A stretch of 64,000 nt of DNA. It comes from Agrobacterium vitis (GTDB lineage Bacteria; Pseudomonadota; Alphaproteobacteria; Rhizobiales; Rhizobiaceae). The translations under genes were made by a program, and so were the position numbers. The stretch covers positions 513,501-577,500 of the forward strand of contig NZ_AP023272.1 in the NCBI RefSeq assembly GCF_013426735.1, read 5' to 3'. Positions 10,961 to 19,064 of this stretch are shown one piece after another. The notes under the pieces were generated by a model. The model made no database searches and had not been told where the DNA came from. It saw only the letters and a list, made by a program, of their open reading frames with translations. Position 1 is the first letter of the stretch. Every line of letters begins with the position of its first letter.

Positions 10961-11088
10961 TGTAACTCCCGTATCACGTCAGGCAGCATGCCTGGGCGGG
11001 TGCTGCGACCTGTCCCTCAGCATGCGGCAAAAAGAGCATTTTGCTGGCGTCGCAAAGGGTGTCCCTCCTGCGGCCCGCAACCGCCTTC

Positions 11089-11117
11089 AGGTGGCGAAAG
11101 ATCAGGTGAAATTCAAG
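11089..11117 (-). promoter_or_regulatory. Possible RpoH-type promoter for htpG
   Basis: Read on the minus strand, CTTGAA is followed after 17 bases by CCACCT. The -35 matches the sigma-32 consensus; the -10 is only a partial match to CCCCAT. The position fits htpG, a classical heat-shock gene. Confidence 0.3.
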
Positions 11118-11236
11118 AGCCGAGATGTTGGTGGGATGATCGACATTCGCTTTTTTGCGCTGCGCAGACCCATGGATGCGCGCGGATGCGGGTATCGTGG
11201 GCGCGCAAGAGAATTTGTCCAGCCTTATAGCTAGCT

Positions 11237-11261
11237 GGAACATTCCGCAGCTTTAAGCGTT
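11237..11261 (+). promoter_or_regulatory. EcfG-type (general stress sigma factor) promoter of rpoH
   Basis: GGAAC, 16 bases, CGTT is an exact match to the alphaproteobacterial EcfG/RpoE2 consensus GGAAC-N16-17-CGTT. It lies about 190 bases before the rpoH start. In Sinorhizobium meliloti rpoH2 belongs to the RpoE2 regulon, which agrees with the gene found here. Confidence 0.75.
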
Positions 11262-11449
11262 ACAGCGACGTTGGTACGGGCAAAACACCATCTCATGACT
11301 GAGCACATTAGTTAAATCTGTAAAAGATATGTCGCGCAGTGATCCGTTTGGCAAGTCCCATCGTAAAAGAATGAAACATTCATTGCCGTGGTTTGAACCT
11401 TTAAATTGCTCTCGACGCGGCCCGTGGTGCCGCGCGAATGGAGGTCGTA

Positions 11450-12307
11450 ATGAATTCCCTGCAGGCCGATAAGAAGCTCATCAGGATTGCAATGGCCGCA
11501 CCGTATCTGGAGCGCCAGGAGGAGCATGATCTGGCGGTACGCTGGAAACATGGCAACGACCAAGTGGCCCGTAACCAGATTGCCCATGCCCACATGCGGC
11601 TGGTGATTGCCATGGCTTCCAAGTTCCGTGGCTTCGGCCTGCCGCTCGGCGATCTCATTCAAGAAGGATATATAGGGCTGCTGGAAGCTGCGGCAAGGTT
11701 TGAGCCGACCCGCGATGTGCGTTTTTCGACCTATGCTGGCTGGTGGATTCGCGCCTCCATGCAAGATTATATCCTGCGCAACTGGTCCATCGTGCGCGGC
11801 GGCACCAGTTCCTCCCAGAAGGCACTATTTTTCAATCTGCGCCGGTTGCGGGCAAAGCTGGCTCAAGGCGATCAACGCTTGACCGATCAGGCCATCCACC
11901 AGGAAATCGCCACCGCGCTTGGTGTCAGCCTTGCCGATGTCCAGTCGATGGACGCCCGGCTCTCTTCCAATGATACCTCCCTGCAAGCACCGATTTCCAA
12001 CAATGGTGAAGAGGGTGCCGAGCGTCTGGACATGCTGGCCAGCGATGAGCCGACACCGGACGAGCAGGTGACGGATATGATCGATACCGAACGCCGCCTG
12101 GATTGGCTGCGTGGCGCCATGGCCCATCTGAATGAGCGTGAAATGCGCATCATTCGCGCCCGGCGGCTTTCGGAGGATGGCGCGACACTTGAGGAACTGG
12201 GCTGTGAGCTTGGTATTTCCAAGGAACGGGTACGCCAGATCGAGACGCGGGCGATGGAAAAGCTGAAGGTCGCGCTGGTTCAGGCCAATCCACAGATGGT
12301 GGCCTGA
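11450..12307 (+). CDS. rpoH: RNA polymerase sigma factor RpoH (RpoH2-like)
   Basis: 285 aa. Sigma-32 class factor for stress genes. Region 2 contains IQEGYIGLLEAAARFEP and FSTYAGWWIRASMQDYIL (regions 2.3-2.4); the RpoH-specific box follows as SQKALFFNLRRLRAK; region 4 has LEELGCELGISKERVRQIE, the -35-binding helix-turn-helix. ATG 11450 follows GGAGG by 5 bases and is preferred over the in-frame ATG at 11438. The EcfG-type promoter upstream fits RpoH2 of the two rhizobial paralogues rather than the heat-induced RpoH1. Repeat copy B begins about 30 bases after the stop. Confidence 0.95.
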   Translation: MNSLQADKKLIRIAMAAPYLERQEEHDLAVRWKHGNDQVARNQIAHAHMRLVIAMASKFRGFGLPLGDLIQEGYIGLLEAAARFEPTRDVRFSTYAGWWIRASMQDYILRNWSIVRGGTSSSQKALFFNLRRLRAKLAQGDQRLTDQAIHQEIATALGVSLADVQSMDARLSSNDTSLQAPISNNGEEGAERLDMLASDEPTPDEQVTDMIDTERRLDWLRGAMAHLNEREMRIIRARRLSEDGATLEELGCELGISKERVRQIETRAMEKLKVALVQANPQMVA

Positions 12308-12335
12308 ACAGACCCAATAGATCGAACCAAATCTC

Positions 12336-12438
12336 TACAGCCTCCTTTGTGCGTGTTATAAAACGCACAAAGGAGGCTGTAACGCTTTGAATCTGCTTCA
12401 TAATTCCTTAAATCGATTCCGATTTAAGGAATTATGCA
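12336..12438 (-). repeat. Double-palindrome intergenic repeat, copy B (best preserved)
   Basis: Palindrome 1 (12336-12381) has a perfect 19-bp stem with an 8-base loop; palindrome 2 (12399-12436) has a perfect 17-bp stem with a 4-base loop. The linker is ACGCTTTGAATCTGCTT. It has the same plan as copies A and D but in reverse. It fills the space between the convergent rpoH and metalloprotease genes and may also end transcription. Confidence 0.85.
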
Positions 12439-12442
12439 TAGG

Positions 12443-13909
12443 TTATTCCGAGACGATTTTGACCCGGCTGCCGAGCGCCGGGCTTTGGCCGGCGGGAATA
12501 GCATTCAACACCTTGAACAATTCCAGCTTTCGGTCCGTTCCCATCATCCTGGCTGACAGGCTGGCCAGCGTGTCGCCTTGTCCAACGGTAACGACCCGGA
12601 CGCGCAGTGGTTTTAGCGTCTTGGCTTCTTCGGGTGTGATGCGGCGGAAGGTTTGGCGCAGAAGATCGGATGTCGGCGCCAGCTGGTCGCTTCCTTTGGG
12701 AACGGCGGTCAGGAAGCGGAAAATCTGATTGCCCAGCCGCACCACGGTGACGTCGAAATCCCAGCGATCCGCAGAGGCTCTGGCGGTCGCGGCCTCCATG
12801 CCATTGATCTTGGTTTCGTGAATGCTGTCCGGTAAAAGGCCGGTGACCCAGCCGCTGGAAATATAATTGGTCAGGCTGCGGTTCTGAGTATCGGCCACGC
12901 CGTCGAAGCGGATGGCGACATCGCCCGGCCCGGTGGCCATGACCGCCTCCACCTTGTTGTCGATCTGAAAACCGTCCGGTACGTCGAAGCGAATGCCGAG
13001 GCCACCATGCAGGAACGTGTGGCCACGGACATAGCCCTCCTGCGGGCTGTCGCCATACAGCATGCCATCGATGCCATCGAAAAAGTAATCGCGGCCCTTG
13101 TCGCCGGTCGATCCGTCAGGCCCAAAGGCGCGGGCATGGTCGCGCGCCAGTTCCACCCGCTGCGGTGTGCTGGGGTGACTGGACAGGAAGTCCATGCTTT
13201 GGTCGGCATTGGGGTCGGATGAGCTGTAATGCTGGTAGGCGGCCATCGAATCCAGGAAGCGCGCCGCTGCATAGGGATCGTAACCTGCTTCGCCCAGCGT
13301 CCGCACCCCGATCGTATCGGCCTGCAATTCCTGCTGGCGTGAGAAGGCGGCCAGCCGCAGCTTGCCACGGGCCAAGGCCTGCTTGCCAGCCAGATCGCTG
13401 GATAGGACTTCGGCCACCACCCGGCTGGCAATCACCTCGGCTTCTTCGCGCCGCTGGCGCTCGATGCCATGATTGGCGGTGACATGGGCCATTTCATGCG
13501 ACAGCACGGCGGCGACTTCCGAAGCGTCATTGGCCAGCGCCAGCAGGCCACGGGTCACGTAGAGATAGCCGCCCGGCAGGGCAAAGGCATTGATAGCCGG
13601 AGAATTCAGAATGGTAATGCGATAGGACTGCTGCGGGTTTTCAGACACCACCGTCAACGCACCGGCAATTTTCGCCACCAGCCGTTCGGTTTTTTCGTCG
13701 TGATATTCGCCGCCATAGCTTGCCACGATACGGGGATGCTCACGCGCACCCATCTGGGCGCGGGGATCGTCCTTCTGCACTTCCTGAACGATCTGCGGCG
13801 AAGACGAGGGCGAGATGTTCGGCTGATAGGACTGCTCAACCATCGACTGGCAGCCGGCAAGCGACAGGGCCGCGACAAGGCCGAGGCTGGCTTTCAATCC
13901 AGGGCGCAT
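12443..13909 (-). CDS. M48 family metalloprotease lipoprotein with LysM-like tail
   Basis: 488 aa from ATG 13909; the frame stays open to 13984. The N terminus is a lipoprotein signal ending in LSLAGC. The zinc protease motif HEMAH is at about residue 138 with the third-ligand region ELQADTIGVRTL about 55 residues later, as in BepA/YfgC and Oma1-like M48 peptidases, which act on misfolded outer-membrane proteins. The last 55 residues (VVTVGQGDTLASLSARM and on) look like a LysM-type peptidoglycan-binding module. The substrate is unknown. It is a stand-alone minus-strand gene facing rpoH. Confidence 0.88.
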   Translation of the reverse strand: MRPGLKASLGLVAALSLAGCQSMVEQSYQPNISPSSSPQIVQEVQKDDPRAQMGAREHPRIVASYGGEYHDEKTERLVAKIAGALTVVSENPQQSYRITILNSPAINAFALPGGYLYVTRGLLALANDASEVAAVLSHEMAHVTANHGIERQRREEAEVIASRVVAEVLSSDLAGKQALARGKLRLAAFSRQQELQADTIGVRTLGEAGYDPYAAARFLDSMAAYQHYSSSDPNADQSMDFLSSHPSTPQRVELARDHARAFGPDGSTGDKGRDYFFDGIDGMLYGDSPQEGYVRGHTFLHGGLGIRFDVPDGFQIDNKVEAVMATGPGDVAIRFDGVADTQNRSLTNYISSGWVTGLLPDSIHETKINGMEAATARASADRWDFDVTVVRLGNQIFRFLTAVPKGSDQLAPTSDLLRQTFRRITPEEAKTLKPLRVRVVTVGQGDTLASLSARMMGTDRKLELFKVLNAIPAGQSPALGSRVKIVSE

Positions 13910-14217
13910 TTTTCCCACCACCATTCGCGTGGTTTGCCAGGTGCCTTGCTGTGCAGGGGCCATCAGGATCATATTGCAGCGCATCCTAGAAACGTCTTCG
14001 TCCCCTTACCTGTTCAGTCACACCCGCGATTTCGCTGATATTGCGACGCGGGACGTTTCACGATTTTCATCCAAATCCTTAACAGCATATTATTGATTTG
14101 GATAAAACTGCGCATCGCACAAGATCAGTCAATTGGATAAGAAAATGTTAATGATCGCATTGATTTGTGCTTTGTATGCATCACGCCATGCCAGCTGGTC
14201 GCGTCGAAATCATGGCC

Positions 14218-14967
14218 TCAAAGCCGATCGCGATCATGAAAGGGACCGAGGAAGGTCTTGAGTGCAGCCGGGCCTTCGCCGGAAAGGAAGGTTTTTGCGT
14301 CGCAATTCAGTGAAATGCGGCCTCGATCCAGAAACAGCACATCATCAGCCAGGCGCCGCACATCCTGGGGATCGTGGCTGACGATCAACACGCTCTGGCC
14401 GGTTTCGCGGTGCAGATCCAGCAGCAGGTCTGCCATGCTGGCGCGCAGGCCAGGATCGAGGGCGGCAAAAGGTTCGTCCAGCAACAACACTGGCTTACGC
14501 CGCACTAGCGCACGGGCAAAGGCAGCACGCTGTTTTTCGCCGCCGGAAAGCGTTGCTGGCTTGCGCTTGTCATAACCGCCAAGTCCCACTCTTTTCAGTG
14601 CCTCGCTCACCGCCCGCCGATCCGCCGCGCTAAGCCGCAGAGACGGATCGATGCCAAGGCCGATATTGGTGGCGAGATCGAGATGGGCAAACAGGTTATG
14701 GTCCTGGAACACCAGGGAGACCGGACGTTTGGCGGGGGGCAGATCCGTGATGTCTTCCGAGCCGATCCTTATACGGCCCTGATCGGGCATTTCGAACCCC
14801 GCAATCAAGTTCAGCAGGGTGGATTTGCCTGAGCCGGACATGCCGGTGATCGCGGTGATCTTTCCCGCAGCGACCTGATCGTTGAAACCAAAACTCTGGT
14901 TTGCCAGCCGCAATTGCACGTTGTCGAGAACAATTGCGGCATCGGGGATAGTGGCCGTCTCGCTCAA
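14218..14967 (-). CDS. thiQ: Thiamine ABC transporter ATP-binding protein
   Basis: 249 aa. Energises thiamine/TPP import with ThiP and ThiB. Walker A GMSGSGKST at about residue 43, Q-loop VFQDHNLF, signature LSGGEKQRAAFARAL, Walker B VLLLDEPFAALD and switch His in VSHDPQD are all intact. The start codon is TTG at 14967, with GGAGG 7 bases before it and a 4-base overlap (TTGA) with the thiP stop, giving coupled translation. It is the last gene of the thiBPQ operon. Confidence 0.95.
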   Translation of the reverse strand: MSETATIPDAAIVLDNVQLRLANQSFGFNDQVAAGKITAITGMSGSGKSTLLNLIAGFEMPDQGRIRIGSEDITDLPPAKRPVSLVFQDHNLFAHLDLATNIGLGIDPSLRLSAADRRAVSEALKRVGLGGYDKRKPATLSGGEKQRAAFARALVRRKPVLLLDEPFAALDPGLRASMADLLLDLHRETGQSVLIVSHDPQDVRRLADDVLFLDRGRISLNCDAKTFLSGEGPAALKTFLGPFHDRDRL

Positions 14968-16592
14968 GCTCGATCCTCCGGTTTGCCAGCACTTGAACCG
15001 CCTGCCGTTCCAATCATGGTCAGCACAAGGCAGACAAGGCCGAGCAGCAGGGCCAGGCCATCCGCATCGGCGGTGCGGTAGCTGCCCATCCGGCTATAGA
15101 TCAGCCATGGCAAAGTCGCCAGATTATTGGCACCGAACAGGGCCACCGCCCCAAGGTCTCCAAGCGATAGCGCCATGGCAAAGGACAGGGCCGTCAAGAT
15201 CGGACGGCGCAGGCCCGGCCAGTCGATATGGCGGATCTTGGCCAGTCCGCCAAGGCCGAGGCTTGCAGACAGGCGCGCCGTGCGGTGGTGATGGGTGGCG
15301 ATGGCCGGTGCCAAGACCCCCATGGTAAAGGGCAGCGCCATGATCGCGTTGATCGCCACCACCACCGGCCCGGCAAACCCCGCCGCATTGCCCATCTGGC
15401 GCAGCAGCAGGAACCAGCCGGTGGCAAGCACGATCACTGGCACTAGCAGAACCAGCGAGGATGTTGCGCCAATCAGCCGGGACAGAGTGGTTGCGGTCAG
15501 GGTTTTTTGCCGCAGGCCGGATAGTGCTGTCCTGGCATTGATGAAGACGAGGCTGAGACCCAGCGCCAGCAGGGCGGCGGGAAAAGCGATCGCAAGGCTA
15601 AGACCGGCAGCCCGCCAGACCGAGGGATCATCAAGCAGTTTCAGGAGATCAGCTTTGAAGCCGGCAAAAGCGATATTGGCAAGGGGCGTGACCAGGAAAA
15701 ACAGAGCAAACAGCAGCACAACCCCATCCCAGACCCGCGCTGCCAGTCCCTTGCCATCGAGCCGCAGCACAGGTCTTTCATCGGGCAATGCCTGGTCGTC
15801 TGGTGCCGGAAACAGCGCCAAAAGGCCAAGCAACAGGGCCGTGACAGCCAGTTGTAGCGTGGCTAGGCACACAGCAAGGGGCGGATCGAAATCAAAGCGC
15901 AAGGCCTGATAGATCGCCACTTCCAGCGTGGTTGCGCCCGGCCCGCCGCCCAGCGTCATCACCAGCGTGAAACTCGTGGCGCAGAGCATGAAGATCAGCC
16001 CGGCGATGCCGGGAAGTAAGGGGCTGAGGGCTGGCCATTCGATCATCCGAAAAATCGCAATCGGACCCATGCCAAGGCTTGCCGCCATGCGCCAATAATC
16101 CGGTGGCACTCGTTCCAGCCCGGCAAGCAGCAGGCGGCATGCCAAGGGCATGTTGAAAAACACATGGGCAATGAGAATGCCGGTCAGGCCGTAAATGCTG
16201 ACCGGTGTCTGACGGCCAAGTAGCGCCAGCAGATCATTGGCAAACCCGTTGCGACCCCAAATACCGATCAGGCCCAGCGCTCCGATCAGCACCGGCAGAC
16301 CCATGGGCAGCGCCATCAGCCGGATCAGCCAGCGGCGACCCCAGAAATGCCGTTGCCGTGCTATCGCCAGCGCTACCGGCAGGGCAAAGACAAGAGACAG
16401 CAATGTCGATAGCCCGGCCTGCACCAGGGTGAAGCGCAGGATGGACAGCGTGTAACTGTCCAGCGCCAGCGGCACGTTGTCACCGCTTGCCACCAGCAAG
16501 GCGGCGATTGCCAACCCGATAAACGCAAACAGGCTGGCAAGGCCAATGACCCCGCCAGCAATCGGTAGCAGGTTTTGCCGTGCGAGAGCCAT
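14964..16592 (-). CDS. thiP: Thiamine ABC transporter permease
   Basis: 542 aa. A double-length binding-protein-dependent permease with about 12 membrane segments in two homologous halves; each half holds an EAA-type loop (YWRMAASLGMGPIAIFRMIEWPAL in the first, ARLSASLGLGGLAKIRHIDWPGL in the second). This fused arrangement is typical of ThiP and ferric-iron FbpB permeases. The context between thiB and thiQ under a TPP riboswitch fixes thiamine as the substrate. ATG 16592 lies 8 bases after the thiB stop. Confidence 0.95.
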   Translation of the reverse strand: MALARQNLLPIAGGVIGLASLFAFIGLAIAALLVASGDNVPLALDSYTLSILRFTLVQAGLSTLLSLVFALPVALAIARQRHFWGRRWLIRLMALPMGLPVLIGALGLIGIWGRNGFANDLLALLGRQTPVSIYGLTGILIAHVFFNMPLACRLLLAGLERVPPDYWRMAASLGMGPIAIFRMIEWPALSPLLPGIAGLIFMLCATSFTLVMTLGGGPGATTLEVAIYQALRFDFDPPLAVCLATLQLAVTALLLGLLALFPAPDDQALPDERPVLRLDGKGLAARVWDGVVLLFALFFLVTPLANIAFAGFKADLLKLLDDPSVWRAAGLSLAIAFPAALLALGLSLVFINARTALSGLRQKTLTATTLSRLIGATSSLVLLVPVIVLATGWFLLLRQMGNAAGFAGPVVVAINAIMALPFTMGVLAPAIATHHHRTARLSASLGLGGLAKIRHIDWPGLRRPILTALSFAMALSLGDLGAVALFGANNLATLPWLIYSRMGSYRTADADGLALLLGLVCLVLTMIGTAGGSSAGKPEDRA

Positions 16593-16600
16593 GCCGGGCC

Positions 16601-17602
16601 TTACTTAGCTGCCATTGCCGCCTGCCATTCCGCAATCCAGGCCTTGCGGTTGGTGGCAACTTCCTGCGGGCTCATCAGGAAGGTCTTGGCTGGCTTGACC
16701 AGACGGTCGAAAGCCTCTGGCAGCGGGGTCGAGGTCTTGGTGACTGGCATCATCCAGTTGTTGGTCGGGATCTCATTCTGGAAGCCTGACGTCAGCATGA
16801 ATTTCAGGAAATCCTCGGCCAATTGCTTGTGCTTGGCGCCTTTCAACAGTCCCGCCACTTCGATCTGGATGTAATGCCCTTCCGAAAAGGGCGCGGCCTG
16901 ATAACGATCGGTGTTTTCAGATACCATGTGATAGGCGGGTGAGGTCGTATAGGAAAACACCATCGGCACTTCGCCCTTGGTAAACAGGCCATAGGCTTCC
17001 GACCAGCCGGGAGTGACGGTCAGCACCCGGTCCTTCAATTTTGCCCAGGCGGCAGGCGCGTCCTTACCATAAACGGATTTGACCCAGAGCAGCAGGCCGA
17101 GCCCCGGCGTCGAGGTGCGCGGGTCTTCGATGACGATTTTTTGGGTAGGGTCGCCTTCCACCAGTTCCTTCAGGCTTTTGGGCGGATTTTTCACGGTCTG
17201 GGTGTCGTAGACGACGGCAAAATGTCCGTAATCATAGGGCACAAACATATCGTCCTTGAAGCTGCCAGGCACCTGTGCCGCCGAGGCGTCAATGCCGTGC
17301 GGGGCAAAAAGCCCGGTTTCTTTGGCTTCCTCGGTGAGATTGGTGTCCAGCCCCAGCGCCAGATCTGCCTCGCTGGAAGCGCCTTCCAGTTTCAAGCGGT
17401 TCAGCAGTGCCACGCCATCTTCCAGCCCCACAAACTTGACGGTGCAGCCGCAGGTCTTTTCAAAGGTGGCTTTCACCTTCGGCCCCGGCCCCCATTCGGA
17501 AACGAAGCTTTCATAGGTGTAGATGGTCAGCACCTTGTCTTCGGCCTGGGCGGCCGTCAGGCTGGCAAGAAGGGGAAGGGCTGCTAGCAACAAACGGCGC
17601 AT
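16601..17602 (-). CDS. thiB: Thiamine ABC transporter substrate-binding protein
   Basis: 333 aa. Periplasmic thiamine/TPP-binding protein. A Sec signal peptide covers residues 1-20 ([20 protein letters not shown]). The mature protein begins [12 protein letters not shown] and includes [12 protein letters not shown] and [13 protein letters not shown], characteristic of ThiB. ATG 17602 is chosen over 17650 because it starts the signal peptide and has GGAGAG upstream. It is the first gene of thiBPQ, directly behind the TPP riboswitch. Confidence 0.95.
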   Translation of the reverse strand: MRRLLLAALPLLASLTAAQAEDKVLTIYTYESFVSEWGPGPKVKATFEKTCGCTVKFVGLEDGVALLNRLKLEGASSEADLALGLDTNLTEEAKETGLFAPHGIDASAAQVPGSFKDDMFVPYDYGHFAVVYDTQTVKNPPKSLKELVEGDPTQKIVIEDPRTSTPGLGLLLWVKSVYGKDAPAAWAKLKDRVLTVTPGWSEAYGLFTKGEVPMVFSYTTSPAYHMVSENTDRYQAAPFSEGHYIQIEVAGLLKGAKHKQLAEDFLKFMLTSGFQNEIPTNNWMMPVTKTSTPLPEAFDRLVKPAKTFLMSPQEVATNRKAWIAEWQAAMAAK

Positions 17603-17649
17603 GGTCTCTCCTTGAACAACAACAATGAAAGAGAGACAGGGAGCAGACA

Positions 17650-17745
17650 TGCACCTCTAATCCCTCCGCCGGTTTTAACCGGATCAGGTTCCGCGGGTTG
17701 GCCTAAGCCTCTCAGCCCCGAACCAAAATCGGAGCACCCCGTTAG
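17650..17745 (-). promoter_or_regulatory. TPP riboswitch (THI element)
   Basis: Read on the minus strand, the thi-box core is complete: ACGGGGTGCTCC, the CTGAGA motif in GGGGCTGAGAGG, then ACCTGATCCGGTTAA and the closing GGAGGGATTAGAGGTGC. It ends about 50 bases before the thiB ATG, so TPP binding probably shuts off translation or transcription of thiBPQ. Confidence 0.95.
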
Positions 17746-18078
17746 AGTATTAGGCGCAGATGTAACTGGCCGATCGTGAGCTGGCAAGGGGTGGAAAAGA
17801 GGAATGATACGTCCGGTATGTCACTACGGCAGATCTTGTTTATGTCCAATTATGCCAATGCGGATGTTTTCTTGGCATAGTTTAGTCGGCTATTTAACTC
17901 TTTCCAAAAACACCGATTTTAGGTGTCGCGTATCATCGATGTTGTGTTGGGGCGTATCAGTTCTGTTTGAGGCTATAACAGGTGGGGTGGTCACATCACT
18001 TGCAATCATATCTTGATTGCGACATAATGTTGAAATTATTGTCGCATATTGGTTTTTGCCGTTCTCACGGAGTTTGTC

Positions 18079-18831
18079 ATGGTCGAGAAACTACAAAGTG
18101 AAGCCCGAAACAAGGTTTTTAAAGGGGCGGTGGATACTGCCTGCGTCGGCATACACACTACGGGAATGCTAAGCGGACATACGGGAAGTTGGGGCGATAA
18201 CGAAATTCTTGAGCAAGCGCGCATTGCCACGATGAGGCCCGGCGGTCGGGCCGAAGCTTATCTCAATCACTATCGTCAAGGGTCTGGTGCCGATGTTCAT
18301 TTTTCAGTCAAGCAATTGATGGATGAAGATCAATCGGTGAAAGCGTATATTACGCGTAAGATAAACGAGATGGTTGCGTTCTTTGAAAATAGTGGTACGC
18401 CGATGTCCAGCATGATCGGTATTGTCGGATTGGCGCAGAAATATTTCAGTAATATTGATTGGCAATACGCCACCGGTTCCCTGAACATAAAATGGAGCGT
18501 GGTCGATAAATTTGAAAGGTCAAATGGCAGATTTTTGCTCGTTGAATTAAGCTGCGTCAATGTTTATCGATGGCATCCTGAAGCTGACCGCTATACGCAA
18601 TGTGTCCATCAGGCTGCCCAAAACCTTCAAAAGCCAGCTTCGGATTTCAATGTAGGCGCACCATTGAATCCGATGGACATTGGATCTTATGTCGGATTAA
18701 AGCCCGGAAAAACGCAAAAATTTCCTGCTGCGCGAAATTTCAAAATGATATCTAAGCCGGAAAGAGTTATACTTCCAAAACTATCTGGAATTCCAAATGT
18801 TTCTGGGAGTGGAGCCGTTTCTTCTATATAG
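18079..18831 (+). CDS. Orphan protein of unknown function in an AT-rich patch
   Basis: 250 aa, not recognised. ATG 18079 follows GGAG by 5 bases. There is no signal peptide or membrane segment. Residues 50-100 hold AYLNHYRQGSGADVHFSVKQLM, then a helical stretch; residues 130-180 look like beta strands (YATGSLNIKWSVVDKF, LLVELSCVNVYRWHPEADRY). That order, a HYxxGxG helix start followed by a strand-rich part with an xxYxW...R motif, weakly recalls colicin-M/DUF3289-like effector domains, but the catalytic Asp and His of colicin M are not in place. The C terminus is Lys/Pro-rich. Base composition is clearly AT-richer than the flanking thi and transporter genes, suggesting transfer. No partner or immunity gene is adjacent. 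Confidence 0.75.
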   Translation: MVEKLQSEARNKVFKGAVDTACVGIHTTGMLSGHTGSWGDNEILEQARIATMRPGGRAEAYLNHYRQGSGADVHFSVKQLMDEDQSVKAYITRKINEMVAFFENSGTPMSSMIGIVGLAQKYFSNIDWQYATGSLNIKWSVVDKFERSNGRFLLVELSCVNVYRWHPEADRYTQCVHQAAQNLQKPASDFNVGAPLNPMDIGSYVGLKPGKTQKFPAARNFKMISKPERVILPKLSGIPNVSGSGAVSSI

Positions 18832-18886
18832 ATTGGAATGAAACAGACGAAGACGGTGCGATATTTTCCTGTGTTATTTTTGGGTC

Positions 18887-18915
18887 TTCACTATCCCGTG
18901 GCTTAGAATAGTGAA
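18887..18915 (+). terminator. Weak hairpin after the orphan gene
   Basis: TTCACTAT and its complement ATAGTGAA enclose a 13-base loop about 55 bases after the stop. There is no clear T tract, so the terminator role is tentative. Confidence 0.3.
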
Positions 18916-19064
18916 TCGCTTACGAGTCCTTTATCCGGTTTAAAAAGTGGCCAATTCGACATCGTCCCTTTGATTTGTGAGTGATAGACGTGATTATTCA
19001 GTAGCCAAGCGGTGGTAACTAGAGCATTCTTGAGGTCAAGGGCGGCATTAGAGGCCGCGACTCA

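Noticed and set aside
17804..18016. 70-codon frame in the AT-rich patch before the orphan gene
   Set aside because: No ribosome site, no conserved pattern; it is likely chance in AT-rich DNA.
18079..18831. Confident assignment of the orphan protein as a colicin-M-type toxin
   Set aside because: The Asp-x-Tyr-Asp and His-Arg catalytic pattern is not matched; only loose order of segments agrees.
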